Below are positions 32,688 through 42,286 of a stretch of 64,000 nucleotides of DNA, in pieces. The DNA lies in contig NZ_CP026952.1 of the NCBI RefSeq assembly GCF_003065605.1, positions 62,001 to 126,000 of the forward strand, read 5' to 3'. The first letter of the stretch is position 1; every line of letters starts with the position of its first letter. Source of the stretch: Aeromicrobium chenweiae. GTDB lineage: Bacteria > Actinomycetota > Actinomycetes > Propionibacteriales > Nocardioidaceae. Under the pieces are notes generated by a model. It was not told the origin of the DNA and searched no databases. It saw only the letters and a program-made list of their open reading frames with translations. The translations under genes and the position numbers were made by a program.

Positions 32688-34226
32688 TCAGTCCACGCCG
32701 CCTCGCGATGGGGGCGGAGTCCGGTCGGGTCGTAGATATGCGCCGATGGACAAAGCGTCGCTGACGTCCCGACGAAGTGGCGTGTAAGCCCCGATGCAGA
32801 TGGACCAAGCAATGACGTAGACCAGCGTCCCAAGACCTACGGATTGCCAGGACGACAGATCGAAGACGCGACCGGCGACGATATAGGCGACCGCAGCAGC
32901 AGCAACATTCGGAAGGAGAGCACGCGCAGCAGCGAGGAACATCTTGACGCTGGGGGCGCCTGCCGAGCGATGAAACCACACCAACGTCGTCGTCCAGTGT
33001 GCGCACTGTCCGATCAGGAAGCCGCTCGCTACACCCTTGAGTCCGAATACCGATCCGCCCACGACAAGGGCGATCCATATCGGTGCCACAACGAGGTTTA
33101 CCTTCAAATCCAGACCGGTGTATCCCTTCGACAGCGAATACCACTGAAACACGTAAGCAGCGGCGTTGATCGCCGCAGATGCGGCGAGCAGCTGGACCAC
33201 CGGCGCACTGCCCGTCCACGCTGGTCCCAGCACGATGTCGACGAGAGGATACGCCAGAGCGGCGCCGATTCCGAGTAGTGGAAGTACGAGGTGTAGCAGG
33301 ACCTTCTGTCCTGCTAGCAGGAAGTCCACGTAGCGCCTTTCGTCGTTTTGAAGGCGCGCTAAGACTGCGACCGACACTTTGCTTGCAGGCATCACGATCT
33401 GATTCGTGGAATTCACGACGAGGTCATACGCCCGGCTGTAAAGGCCTACGGCGGCGGGGCTGAACCGAAGACCAAGGACTACCGAGTGAACATTCTTCGT
33501 GCCAAAACTGAGTATCTGCGCGAGTAGGTAATTGCCCCCGAATCTTAGATAGGACGACATTTCGCCCAGGCGACGCGGCCGCCCCGGGAGCCACCGAGCG
33601 AAGACCGCCGCCATGAGCAGGCCAGCAGCCGTTTGAGTGAGTTGCTGCGCGACCAGGGCCCAGTAACCTGCTCCGGCTAGGGCCAGACCCACCGCCGAGG
33701 CCAGACCGATCACCGCGGGGATTAGGTCGGTCAGTTGGAGACTGAGGAAGCGAAGCTCACGCGCCAGATTCGCACGGTATTGCGCAGTCATCCCGTTGAT
33801 CACGAACGTTGACGCAAGAATCTGCGTCACCAGAAGAAGACGAGAGTCGTCGTAAAGGTGCGAAATCGCGGGGGCCGCCATGACCACCAGAACCGCTATG
33901 ATCGTGCCCAGAGCCGTACTCATCCAGAAGAGGTTGTCCCGGTGTTGAGCGCTGAGGGTTTTCGCTTGGATTGCTGCATTCGAAAGACCGAAATCTCGAA
34001 GGATCTCACCGAGGCCGGTGAACGCCATCACCATGGCGACCAGGCCGAAGTCGGACGGTGACAGTACTCGCGCCAGGGCCGCTACTCCGACAAATTGAAG
34101 GAATATGCGGGTGAATCGCCCGCCCATTGTGATGGCCGCGCCGCGGGCGGCTGAACGAGCAAGAGGCCCAGAGCCTGGTCCCGCCGGGGTTGACGGCTTG
34201 GCGCCACCAGCGTCATTCATACCCAT
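32688..34226 (-). CDS. Wzx/MOP-family polysaccharide flippase
   Basis: 512-residue integral membrane protein with about 12-14 hydrophobic helices. The WzxC-like N-terminus (GAAITMGGRFTRIFLQFVGV, then LARVLSPSDFGLVAMVMAF) is a recognised signature of lipopolysaccharide/exopolysaccharide flippases that move undecaprenyl-PP-linked repeat units to the outer face. The C-terminal tail is hydrophilic. ATG 34226 overlaps the upstream fusion glycosyltransferase; ATG 34220 is equally possible. It is the last gene of the minus-strand polysaccharide operon. Confidence 0.9.
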   Translation of the reverse strand: MGMNDAGGAKPSTPAGPGSGPLARSAARGAAITMGGRFTRIFLQFVGVAALARVLSPSDFGLVAMVMAFTGLGEILRDFGLSNAAIQAKTLSAQHRDNLFWMSTALGTIIAVLVVMAAPAISHLYDDSRLLLVTQILASTFVINGMTAQYRANLARELRFLSLQLTDLIPAVIGLASAVGLALAGAGYWALVAQQLTQTAAGLLMAAVFARWLPGRPRRLGEMSSYLRFGGNYLLAQILSFGTKNVHSVVLGLRFSPAAVGLYSRAYDLVVNSTNQIVMPASKVSVAVLARLQNDERRYVDFLLAGQKVLLHLVLPLLGIGAALAYPLVDIVLGPAWTGSAPVVQLLAASAAINAAAYVFQWYSLSKGYTGLDLKVNLVVAPIWIALVVGGSVFGLKGVASGFLIGQCAHWTTTLVWFHRSAGAPSVKMFLAAARALLPNVAAAAVAYIVAGRVFDLSSWQSVGLGTLVYVIAWSICIGAYTPLRRDVSDALSIGAYLRPDRTPPPSRGGVD

Positions 34227-36513
34227 CTGCCCGCGCGCTCTTGGCCAGAAGGCTTACATAACTGTTCGCTATAGCGTCCCAGCCATATTCCGCAACGGAC
34301 GCGCGACATGCGGACTCAGTCTGGTCTCGGTCTGAACGAATCTGCTTGAGGCAGGTTTCCAGTCCGTTTGCGACGGCCCCGGGGTTCCGTTCGACAATTA
34401 CTCCGTTCCGCGATCTCTCAATCAATTGAGGAGCGAGACCGGTCGGCGTCATGACGACCATGCGCCCTGCTGCCAACGCTTCGAGCAGTATCAGCGGGCC
34501 TGTCTCGTAAGAACTCGGCATCACCACGATGTCCGCCGCTGCGTAGTACGGACGTGGGTCCTGCCTGCTTCCTACAAACACCACTCGATCTGACACCCCG
34601 ACCTGTTCGGCGCGTCGTTTTGCGTGATTGATCATCTCGGCGGAGCCGCCCACCACAAGAAGGCAAAGGGTGCGCTCCACATTCGGCAGCGCATCGATCG
34701 CGATGTATAAGCCCTTTCGTTCGAACTCGTGGCCAACGAAGAGGGCGACCGGTGCCTCCGCAAGCCCCAGGTCATGCCGAGTCTGCTTTCTGTACTTGCT
34801 GTCAAGATCGACGTAGGCCTCGAGATCCACCCCGTTCGGAATCACAGAAACGGGAGTCTTGAGACGATAGAGTTGCGCCAAGATGGCTTTGTCCATCTCG
34901 GTCAGGCACACGATCCGGGATTGCCAGGCTCCTTCGTAACGCACCCTGTCTCGTGCGAGGGTGAACCAGTGCATGGGGTTGGCAGGAATGCGACCCCCTC
35001 CCGCCTCACGGCGTTCCTTCATGACAGCCTTCAACAACCCGTGGTTGACATAGACGTCGCCCCCAACGGGATCCCCATGTACCAGGAACTTGGCGCCAGG
35101 GAACCGCCTGCGTCCGCGCCATATCGCGTAAGTGCCCGCGACGGAGAACCACACAACCTCTATTAGCAACTTCAGTTTATCTCCGGGATTACTGCTTACC
35201 TGAGTCTTGAGGCGCAGCCCAGTCGACGGCAGATCAATCCGCTCTGTCCTGATGCCCTTCTTCACGAAGGACTGCTCGAGCGAGTACACAACTTGGGCCA
35301 CGCCGGCGCCGGGAGACACGTGCCGTGAAACCTGCACCACGCGACGCAGTTCTCCACTTCCCCTTCGCTCGAGCTGCGCGGCGAGGCCGCTTGCGAGTGC
35401 CGGTAGGTCGTATTTTTGGAGCACTCGTTTCCGGGCCGCCGCGCCGATATCGTCCGGCGCGTGCATCGCTCGTCGTATTGCGTCGGCTAGTGACGTCGCG
35501 GTCGCCTCTTCCGCCAGGAATCCCGTCACCCCGTCGGTCAGTTTCTCGGGAATTCCGCCTACTGGCGTGCCGATACACGTGATAGCCCTCGCCATCGCTT
35601 CGAGTGTCGTCAGACTGCTTCCTTCGTAGCGAGACGGCTGGACAAAGTAGGTAGCCTTCGCAAGGGTTGCTTGGACTTGCGCGTCGTCCGCGTCCGTCAC
35701 GATCTGCAGGTACAAGCCAAGTCTGCGTCTCGCTGAGTCGAGCAACTGATCGCGCATAGGACCGCGCCCAAAATGGACCCAGCGCAAGGGACGACCGATC
35801 TCGTCCTGCAACTCTACGAGTGCGTCGAGTAATAGGTCATAACCCTTGTTGTGCGTAAGCCGACCGACGCTGACAAAGTCCGCCTCAATCGATCGATCCA
35901 TTCCATGGTCCGCGAGCCTGTCCAAGCGAGACACGTCAACCGCATTTGGCAATGTCACGACTTGATCCGACGTGAGGTTGAGGTTGGCCACCACCTGGTC
36001 GACGAGCCCCGTGTCTGTCGCAAGAACACAGTCTGCGTGCTTCGCCTTTCGCGCAAGCCGTCGAACCGGCACGCGGTTGAACTCTCGCAAAAGACCCTCC
36101 CGACGGAATTCCTCCATGCCGTGAGGGTTTGCGACCACCCGACCGACGTGACTGAAATCAAGCCCCTTTAAGACTCCTGCCGCGGCACCGTGAACATAGA
36201 GACTCGCGCCTGCGGGAAGCTCCGAATGGATAAGTTGTCGAACCCGGTCAACCCAGAGTTTGTACGAGATACCGAACCCCGGGCGACCCGGCCCCAGGGC
36301 AGGTATCGGCCATTCCACGTTCCGGAACCGCAAACCGTCAGGCGTGACGCCTGCGCCGTCCGATGGCGAGACCACTGTGACCATCCAACCCAGTTCGATC
36401 AATGCCCTGGCTTGGTCGGCGACTGCTCGCTCAAGCCCCCCGACGCCGTCGTCAAAGGCCACGGCTCTCGCGACGATCCACACTTGGCGCGAGTTGTGAC
36501 TATCAACGGGCAT
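34213..36513 (-). CDS. Two-headed GT4-GT4 glycosyltransferase fusion
   Basis: 766 residues with two complete GT4 glycosyltransferases in one chain. The first (about 10-375) has GVGGLERAVADQARALIELG, VVANPHGMEEF, FVSVGRLTHNKGYDLLLDAL and PSRYEGSSLTTLEAMA. The second (about 385-760) begins at VVQVSRHVSPGAGVAQVVYS and has VNHGLLKAV, VSVIPNGVDLEAYV, VALFVGHEFERKGLYIAIDA and PSSYETGPLILLEALAAGR. Both retain the GT4 E-x7-E pattern, so both look active and could add two successive sugars. ATG 36513 is preferred; a GTG at 36615 would overlap the upstream gene by 70 nt. Adjacent separate GT4 genes are normal, and a single frame carrying two is uncommon. No frameshift joins them. Confidence 0.85.
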   Translation of the reverse strand: MPVDSHNSRQVWIVARAVAFDDGVGGLERAVADQARALIELGWMVTVVSPSDGAGVTPDGLRFRNVEWPIPALGPGRPGFGISYKLWVDRVRQLIHSELPAGASLYVHGAAAGVLKGLDFSHVGRVVANPHGMEEFRREGLLREFNRVPVRRLARKAKHADCVLATDTGLVDQVVANLNLTSDQVVTLPNAVDVSRLDRLADHGMDRSIEADFVSVGRLTHNKGYDLLLDALVELQDEIGRPLRWVHFGRGPMRDQLLDSARRRLGLYLQIVTDADDAQVQATLAKATYFVQPSRYEGSSLTTLEAMARAITCIGTPVGGIPEKLTDGVTGFLAEEATATSLADAIRRAMHAPDDIGAAARKRVLQKYDLPALASGLAAQLERRGSGELRRVVQVSRHVSPGAGVAQVVYSLEQSFVKKGIRTERIDLPSTGLRLKTQVSSNPGDKLKLLIEVVWFSVAGTYAIWRGRRRFPGAKFLVHGDPVGGDVYVNHGLLKAVMKERREAGGGRIPANPMHWFTLARDRVRYEGAWQSRIVCLTEMDKAILAQLYRLKTPVSVIPNGVDLEAYVDLDSKYRKQTRHDLGLAEAPVALFVGHEFERKGLYIAIDALPNVERTLCLLVVGGSAEMINHAKRRAEQVGVSDRVVFVGSRQDPRPYYAAADIVVMPSSYETGPLILLEALAAGRMVVMTPTGLAPQLIERSRNGVIVERNPGAVANGLETCLKQIRSDRDQTESACRASVAEYGWDAIANSYVSLLAKSARADGYE

Positions 36514-36545
36514 GTTGGTCACCGGTGCGCCACCGTTCTCAGCCG

Positions 36546-37928
36546 TCACCGTTGGCGCGCTTTCGCTATCAACCGGACGGCCCTGTACGCGAGTCGGTAC
36601 TCCCGTGTCAGCCACCGCATGCGCTGCGGAAACACAGAAAAATCGCCTGCTGCGACCGAAGCGGCGTACGCGTGGTGGCTCCGACGCGACATGCGCACAC
36701 GAAGCTGCTGCAGGCGTCGGCGTGCGAAGCCTGCTGGGGCTCCTAACTCGAAGCGTTGCGGCGGTACAAACTCGCCCCTCGAGGCAAAGTACTTCAATCG
36801 CGTGGGGAGGAGCTCCCGACCGTGACGCACCAAACCTCCCTGCGACTGCACGACCTGCGCGACATCTAGCGTGTCGAGCTTAATCTCGCCGGCGTCCGCC
36901 CCCCGGGTGAGCATCTCGTCCAGCTCCTGGGCACGCGTGAGGACAACATTGTGGCCGCGACTGTCATCAACGTAGCCCGGCAGCCACGCGTCTCCGAAGA
37001 CTATGTCAGCGGTCTCGTTGAAGACATCGTCCGAATGGTCTGAGAAGTTGGCCTTGAAGAATCCCAGTCCCCAGTCCGTTCCGTACAGTTCGGAGGCTGG
37101 CCTCTGTGCGGTTATGGGCGTGCCCTGAGCGTCACGGCCGTGAAATGCGACTCCGTACGCACTTGCCTTCTGCCCGGGAATCTTCAGGCGGAAGTCGATA
37201 TCTGTGAGTTCCCCCGGGGGTATCCCCACCTGCCAAGCCAGTGCGTCGGCGTAGTGGGCGCTCTTTTGATGCCCGCAGATGAGACCGACGAAGTATTTCA
37301 ACCGCTTACCCAGATTCGGAAACTGTCGCACCGCCAAACGCATCTCGTAGAGAATGCTGGGAATGCCAACAATGGCGAAAGTCTCGTTCGAGTTCATTAT
37401 CTCCCGAAGTTGTGGCCCCACGTGCCCAGGGAAGTATCTAGTCTTTGCGCCCTCCGCGATCTCGTCGCTGGTTCGCGAGATTGCGTAGCTGAACAGAGCA
37501 GTCGTGTCATCACTTGCTTTCATGTGAATCACGCCGTCCACGTGCCCTTGCCTCACCAGCGTTTGCAGGAACCACGTCGTGAGGCCGCCCGAACTCGATC
37601 GCGCTCGATCTTTGTCATCGTTGACCGCGCCGGCGTATGCACCTGCGTAGTAGCCAGCCACCGGGTGCAGCCGCACACCCGCCTGAGTGGCGAAGAGCCG
37701 TTCGCTGATGACGTGCTCTGGCTCACCGGTCCGGGCGAAGGCGGAGACCGCCAGGACTGCAGTAACCTCCGCGTCCGAGAGCTCGCGCGAAGGAAAGACG
37801 GCCGCAGGCAATCCATCCTTGTCCAGCACAGTGGTTGAGTCATCAACGGCAAGTTCGTGAGCTCCTGATGCGACGAACAGGTTGTAGCGGCGTAGTGCCT
37901 GTAGGAGTGCCCGTCCTTCAGTGTTCAT
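36546..37928 (-). CDS. FrhB/FdhB-like protein (coenzyme F420 hydrogenase beta family)
   Basis: 460 residues. The SSGGLTTWFLQTLVRQGHVD and YFVGLICGHQKS stretches and the C-terminal NETADIVFGDAWLPGYVDDS match the FrhB_FdhB N- and C-terminal domains. Known relatives bind flavin, Fe-S and F420, and some sit in polysaccharide loci as putative sugar-modifying reductases. The paired CxxC ferredoxin motifs of true FrhB are not present here. It overlaps the upstream pyruvyl transferase by 11 nt, with GGGAG before ATG 37928, so the two proteins probably act on the same glycan. Its exact reaction is not known to me. Confidence 0.8.
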   Translation of the reverse strand: MNTEGRALLQALRRYNLFVASGAHELAVDDSTTVLDKDGLPAAVFPSRELSDAEVTAVLAVSAFARTGEPEHVISERLFATQAGVRLHPVAGYYAGAYAGAVNDDKDRARSSSGGLTTWFLQTLVRQGHVDGVIHMKASDDTTALFSYAISRTSDEIAEGAKTRYFPGHVGPQLREIMNSNETFAIVGIPSILYEMRLAVRQFPNLGKRLKYFVGLICGHQKSAHYADALAWQVGIPPGELTDIDFRLKIPGQKASAYGVAFHGRDAQGTPITAQRPASELYGTDWGLGFFKANFSDHSDDVFNETADIVFGDAWLPGYVDDSRGHNVVLTRAQELDEMLTRGADAGEIKLDTLDVAQVVQSQGGLVRHGRELLPTRLKYFASRGEFVPPQRFELGAPAGFARRRLQQLRVRMSRRSHHAYAASVAAGDFSVFPQRMRWLTREYRLAYRAVRLIAKARQR

Positions 37929-39042
37929 TTTTGCTGCTCCCAGTGCGATTAACCCGTGCTGTCCGCAGACGCGCAAGTTCCGAATCGAAGTTGTCAACGA
38001 ACTGCACGCGTCGCATGTCGAGCGTTCGCGTTCCATTTGTGTAGTCACTTTCGAGGAACGCGTCGAGTGAGCTCCCTGGGTCTTTGTCAACCACTCGGTT
38101 CGAGAGATCGAACGAAGACACCAGGGTTTCGATACGCGACGACATGATCGCGCCGGGCCCTTCGCGATCAAAGATCGCGAGGGGCCGTTGGAACAAAAGC
38201 GCAAAGATGCTGCAGTGGTAAGAGTCGGTCATGACACATCGAGCGTTGTCGATCAGTGCCAGGAACTCCTGCGGCCCTATGCGGCGTCCGATTGGATCTT
38301 TTGGATCGGCGAGATTGACAATGTCGAGACCGTGTTTGGCTGCGAATCCAACGATCTGGCGGCGTCTCTCAAGCGAAATCGAACCGAGAAGCAGAGTGAC
38401 AAGATACGGTCTCGGGGGAAGGTCGCGAGTACGAGCGACTTCGCGCCAGCGCTCGGGCTCAATCGCCATGGTCGGGTCGATTGCGACTTCGGCGTCACGC
38501 TCCGTGAGTGAGCTGATGATCTCCACCCCACGCGTTTCGCGACATGAGAGATGAGCAAACGTTTGTAGCCATTGGCTGTACTTCTCGCCCCAAGCAGACG
38601 AGAGCTCGTCGAGGCCGAAGCTAGGTGCGACCAGCATCTTCCGCTCGGCAGGTACGTTCGCAAGGCATTGGACTCCATCGGCTCTCCCACCGAGTCGACC
38701 GTCATTCGGGTTCCACACCTGATCGCTTCCGACGGAGAAGTAGTCAAACCGGTCGCTCAGCGGAGACCGTGCAGGATCGAGGCATATGGCTCTGACGTGT
38801 GTGGAAGTGAAGCGCCAGGAGCGGTAGTAGCGACCTCGCAGAATGAGGTTCTCCCTCGCGTCCTTTGCCGCGGCGTAGTAAAGAGCGCGCGCCACCGCCT
38901 TGCCAGGCTTCGCCCGCATCTCGATAGTTGTTGCCTTGATCCCGCGTTGCCGGAAGAGCTCGTGTGTGGCGAAGTTCTGCAGCCTATTGCCGTAGTTCTT
39001 CAGGTCGACCAGCGTAACGACGCCGACAGTCTCGTGATTCAC
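37918..39042 (-). CDS. Polysaccharide pyruvyl transferase
   Basis: 374 residues of the PS_pyruv_trans (CsaB/WcaK) family, which transfer a pyruvate ketal from PEP to a sugar of a cell-surface polymer. Motifs: NYGNRLQNFATHELFRQRG, FDYFSVGSDQVWNPN, LSCRETRGVEII and MTDSYHCSIFALLFQRPL. Pyruvylated glycans carry negative charge and can anchor SLH-type or lysine-rich proteins; such a role here is inference. Operon position: after the initiating transferase (39-nt gap) and overlapping the FrhB-like gene. Confidence 0.88.
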   Translation of the reverse strand: MNHETVGVVTLVDLKNYGNRLQNFATHELFRQRGIKATTIEMRAKPGKAVARALYYAAAKDARENLILRGRYYRSWRFTSTHVRAICLDPARSPLSDRFDYFSVGSDQVWNPNDGRLGGRADGVQCLANVPAERKMLVAPSFGLDELSSAWGEKYSQWLQTFAHLSCRETRGVEIISSLTERDAEVAIDPTMAIEPERWREVARTRDLPPRPYLVTLLLGSISLERRRQIVGFAAKHGLDIVNLADPKDPIGRRIGPQEFLALIDNARCVMTDSYHCSIFALLFQRPLAIFDREGPGAIMSSRIETLVSSFDLSNRVVDKDPGSSLDAFLESDYTNGTRTLDMRRVQFVDNFDSELARLRTARVNRTGSSKNEH

Positions 39043-39081
39043 ACAGTTCCAATCTGTGACTCATGGGGTACACGGACACAG

Positions 39082-40626
39082 CTAGTAAGCGCCGTCCGAA
39101 CCGAAAACGGCACGAACAGTGCGCCAAAGGATGATCAGGTCGCTGGTCATCGACCAGTTCTCGACGTAATAGGTGTCGAGTCGAATCGAATCCTCCCACG
39201 AGAGGTCCGACCGCCCAGAAACCTGCCACAAGCCGGTCATGCCGGGCCGCACAGTCAAACGTCGTAAGGCGCGGTCATCGTAAAGCTCGACTTCGGCCGC
39301 CACTTGGGGCCTCGGCCCGACAACGCTCATGTCGCCTCGCAGCACATTGAGTAGTTGCGGAAGTTCGTCGATTGAGTATCTCCGCAGGAAGGTGCCGACC
39401 TTGGTGATCCTCGGGTCGTTCTTCACCTTGAACAATGGTGTATCCGATGTGCCCTGCGCTGCCATCAACGTGGCGAGTTCGTCATCTGCCCCCACTCGCA
39501 TCGAGCGGAACTTGAGCATGTCGAAAGCCTCACCGCGAAGACCAACCCGTCGCTGGCGATAGAGGATTGGCCCTTCACTAGTGAGTTTCACGGCCACGGC
39601 CGCAGCGACAAGCAGTGGCGAGAACGCCAAGACGGCGAACAATGCGAACGTGCGGTCGAATACCGATTTGGGCCACTCCCCAGCTTCGGCATACTGGGGC
39701 TCTTCGAGGTGTATGAGCGGCATGCCCTCGACGGCACGAACATGAATCCGGGAACCCGAAAAATCCATGACGTTTGGCGACACCATGAGATCAACATCGA
39801 GACCCTCAAGTTGCCAAGTGAGATCTCTCAAGGCGTGCGGGCCTAAGTGCTCGGTGTCACTAACGATCACCGTGTCTGCGTCCGCGAGGCGGAGCGCGTC
39901 TAGGAGATCCCGGTCGTTCCCAAGCACCGGAATAAATTGGCCGGGGACTTCTAACCACTGGTCGTGGTTCGTCTGCGCGTCTGGGACCCAGACGCCAGTG
40001 ACTTGGAGGCCGGATGCGCGGTGACGGCTGAACCAGAGGGCCATTTCTCGCCCCGAGCGGGGCCCGCCGACCACGAGGACATTAGACAGGTGGTGGCCAA
40101 GGCGGCGGCGGCGGCGTAGCCACGTGCGCCAAATCCGTCGCCCGATCAGGAGCCCAACGAGACCAAGTGGGAATGCGATCGCGAGATAGCCCCGCGACAT
40201 GTCCCATTTGAACATCAGGGACGCAATGGCGACCGAGCCGAACATTAAGAATGTTGCTCGGGCGACGCGCCGGTACTCCTCCGCCCCGTCGCCGATGATT
40301 CGAGGGTCTCGGGTACGGAAGGAGTGGAGGGTGGCCCACCACAAGGTGACCACGACAACTCCGAGCGCCGTATATGAGATATCGAAAGGCCCCCGCGCTT
40401 GAACACTCGAATCCGCACCGATGTGCCACAACTGAGCGAATGCCGTGGTCGTCGCGAGGATGGCTAGGTCGGTGAGCAGTAGCCCACGTCGGTAGGAACT
40501 GGGCCTGCGCTTCGGAACCGGGTCTGCGGCGTGATCACGAAGGGGTGGCAGTCCGCTGTCGGACGTTCCTTCAATGGGCGACTGGCTCGACCTTCTCGGC
40601 GACTCGCCGCGCCAGATTTCGGTCAT
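39082..40626 (-). CDS. Polyprenyl-phosphate sugar-1-phosphate transferase
   Basis: 514 residues with the WbaP-type arrangement: four N-terminal membrane helices (about 45-170), a Rossmann-like domain (NVLVVGGPRSGREMALWFSR), one further membrane helix, and the C-terminal bacterial sugar transferase domain with GPILYRQRRVGLRGEAFDML, KFRSMRVGAD, GTFLRRYSIDELPQLLNVLR, GDMSVVGPRP and RPGMTGLWQVSGRSDLSW. It starts repeat-unit assembly by linking a hexose-1-phosphate to undecaprenyl phosphate. ATG 40626. It is the first gene of the minus-strand polysaccharide operon. Confidence 0.93.
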   Translation of the reverse strand: MTEIWRGESPRRSSQSPIEGTSDSGLPPLRDHAADPVPKRRPSSYRRGLLLTDLAILATTTAFAQLWHIGADSSVQARGPFDISYTALGVVVVTLWWATLHSFRTRDPRIIGDGAEEYRRVARATFLMFGSVAIASLMFKWDMSRGYLAIAFPLGLVGLLIGRRIWRTWLRRRRRLGHHLSNVLVVGGPRSGREMALWFSRHRASGLQVTGVWVPDAQTNHDQWLEVPGQFIPVLGNDRDLLDALRLADADTVIVSDTEHLGPHALRDLTWQLEGLDVDLMVSPNVMDFSGSRIHVRAVEGMPLIHLEEPQYAEAGEWPKSVFDRTFALFAVLAFSPLLVAAAVAVKLTSEGPILYRQRRVGLRGEAFDMLKFRSMRVGADDELATLMAAQGTSDTPLFKVKNDPRITKVGTFLRRYSIDELPQLLNVLRGDMSVVGPRPQVAAEVELYDDRALRRLTVRPGMTGLWQVSGRSDLSWEDSIRLDTYYVENWSMTSDLIILWRTVRAVFGSDGAY

Positions 40627-40768
40627 GCCCGTATCTCACCCCGATTAGTGTCGCCCTTTCACCATTGGTCACTCTACGGCGTAATCGGGTCATGTTGGCA
40701 ACGTGCGGGCACGAAACCGTCTTATGTGTTCGAGGTCACAGCCCTCCTCGTCGATCAGGCGGCACCGA

Positions 40769-40774
40769 TAGGCT
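40769..40774 (+). promoter_or_regulatory. -10 box, leaderless ugd
   Basis: TAGGCT, 6 nt before GTG 40781. Confidence 0.6.
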
Positions 40775-40780
40775 CGCGCC

Positions 40781-41953
40781 GTGAGCACAAAGATCGCTGT
40801 TGTCGGCCTAGGTTATGTCGGACTTTCCATTGCTGTTCTGTTGTCGCAGCACAACGACGTCGTCGGACTCGAGATCGATGCCGAGAAGCTGCGCATCCTC
40901 GAGGCCGGCATAAGTCCCATCCAGGATGTCGAGATCGAGCAGTTCCTGGCCCGCGGAGACTTAGGCCTGACCTTCACCAACGATCCGGCGACGGCGTACG
41001 CCGGCGCCGACTACGTCGTCATCGCCACGCCGACCGATTACGACGCGGACACAAACTACTTCAACACCCGGACGGTCGAGAGCGTCATCCGAGACGTGGC
41101 TGTGAAACAGCCCGACGCGACGATGATTATCAAGTCGACCATCCCGGTGGGGTTCGTCCTGGATGTCCGCGGCAGGCTTGGAACAGAGAACGTCATCTTC
41201 TCTCCCGAGTTCCTGCGAGAGGGCAAGGCGCTCTATGACAACCTGCACCCGTCCCGCATCGTCGTGGGCGAGCAGAGCGATCGTGCGCAGCGGTTTGCCG
41301 ACCTACTAATGGAAGGCGCGGTTGAGAAGGGTTGCCCGGTCCTCCTGACCGAGCCCACCGAGGCGGAGGCGATCAAGCTCTTCGCCAACACGTACCTGGC
41401 GATGCGTGTGGCCTACTTCAATGAGCTCGACTCGTTCGCCATCAGCCATGGGCTGTCGACGCGACAGATTATCGACGGCGTCGGGCTCGACCCGCGGATC
41501 GGGACGCACTACAACAACCCGTCGTTCGGCTACGGCGGCTACTGCCTGCCCAAGGACACCAAACAGCTCCTGGCGAACTACCAAGACGTCCCGCAGACGC
41601 TGATCAGCGCGATCGTCGAAGCCAACCGCACACGCAAGGACTTCATCGCGGAAGACATCTTGCGCCGCGGACCCAGGATCGTGGGCATCCACCGGCTGAT
41701 TATGAAGTCCGGATCCGACAACTTCCGGGCTAGCAGTGTTCAGGGCATCATGAAGCGCCTCAAGGCGAAGGGCGTCGAGGTCGTGCTCTACGAGCCCGAG
41801 CTCAAGGAGGACGAGTTCTTCCACTCCAAGGTCATCCGCGACCTCGACGAGTTCAAGCGGATGTCCGACGTGATCGTCGCCAATCGCCGGGTCGACGAAC
41901 TCGAGGATGTGCGAGATCGCGTCTACACGCGTGATCTCTTCGGGTCCGACTGA
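40781..41953 (+). CDS. ugd: UDP-glucose 6-dehydrogenase
   Basis: 390-residue nucleotide-sugar dehydrogenase of the short Ugd type. N-terminal NAD site [23 protein letters not shown] and [16 protein letters not shown]; catalytic Cys in [13 protein letters not shown]; and Lys/Asn in [16 protein letters not shown]. It should oxidise UDP-glucose to UDP-glucuronate, a precursor for an acidic surface polymer. Leaderless GTG start. It is divergent from the initiating transferase operon, sharing a 154-bp gap. Confidence 0.93.
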   Translation: MSTKIAVVGLGYVGLSIAVLLSQHNDVVGLEIDAEKLRILEAGISPIQDVEIEQFLARGDLGLTFTNDPATAYAGADYVVIATPTDYDADTNYFNTRTVESVIRDVAVKQPDATMIIKSTIPVGFVLDVRGRLGTENVIFSPEFLREGKALYDNLHPSRIVVGEQSDRAQRFADLLMEGAVEKGCPVLLTEPTEAEAIKLFANTYLAMRVAYFNELDSFAISHGLSTRQIIDGVGLDPRIGTHYNNPSFGYGGYCLPKDTKQLLANYQDVPQTLISAIVEANRTRKDFIAEDILRRGPRIVGIHRLIMKSGSDNFRASSVQGIMKRLKAKGVEVVLYEPELKEDEFFHSKVIRDLDEFKRMSDVIVANRRVDELEDVRDRVYTRDLFGSD

Positions 41954-41974
41954 GCCGAAACGCCAGCGCCGGAT

Positions 41975-42145
41975 CTAGGACTCCTTGGTGCCCGCAGCGG
42001 CCCGCTTGCCGGCCTGTGCGTCGTCGGCCGGCTCGTCATCGCTGAGCGGGTCCTCGCGCTTGGCCATGCCGTACTTGGCCCGGATCTCCTTCTGGGCGTC
42101 CGCCAGCTCACGGATCAGACGCGCTTTATCTCCCTCGAATGACAT
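41975..42145 (-). CDS. Small acidic/basic hypothetical protein
   Basis: 56 residues: a helical N-terminal half (RLIRELADAQKEIRAKYG) and a charged, probably disordered tail rich in Asp, Glu and Lys. No family recognised. A TATGCT box lies exactly 6 nt before ATG 42145, matching the leaderless pattern of its neighbours, which supports it being a real gene. It converges on ugd with a 21-bp gap. Confidence 0.55.
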   Translation of the reverse strand: MSFEGDKARLIRELADAQKEIRAKYGMAKREDPLSDDEPADDAQAGKRAAAGTKES

Positions 42146-42151
42146 GTCCGA

Positions 42152-42157
42152 AGCATA
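42152..42157 (-). promoter_or_regulatory. -10 box, leaderless 56-aa gene
   Basis: TATGCT on the minus strand, 6 nt before ATG 42145. Confidence 0.5.
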
Positions 42158-42274
42158 GGCCCGTTCTGGGCCTGATGCGTCAGACGGTCTGTCTTTACCG
42201 GAGTTGTCCTGGAGCGAGAACCAGGCCGCCGCTGGGAATTGCAGCGAATGGTCGCGGCGCCCCTGATGTTCGGT

Positions 42275-42280
42275 CAGGAT
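42275..42280 (+). promoter_or_regulatory. Possible -10 box, MBL-fold gene
   Basis: CAGGAT, 6 nt before ATG 42287. Confidence 0.4.
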
Positions 42281-42286
42281 GCTGGC

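Noticed and set aside
36513..36615. Upstream GTG start for the GT4-GT4 protein
   Set aside because: It would overlap the previous gene by 70 nt and adds no conserved residues; the start at 36513 precedes the first domain directly.
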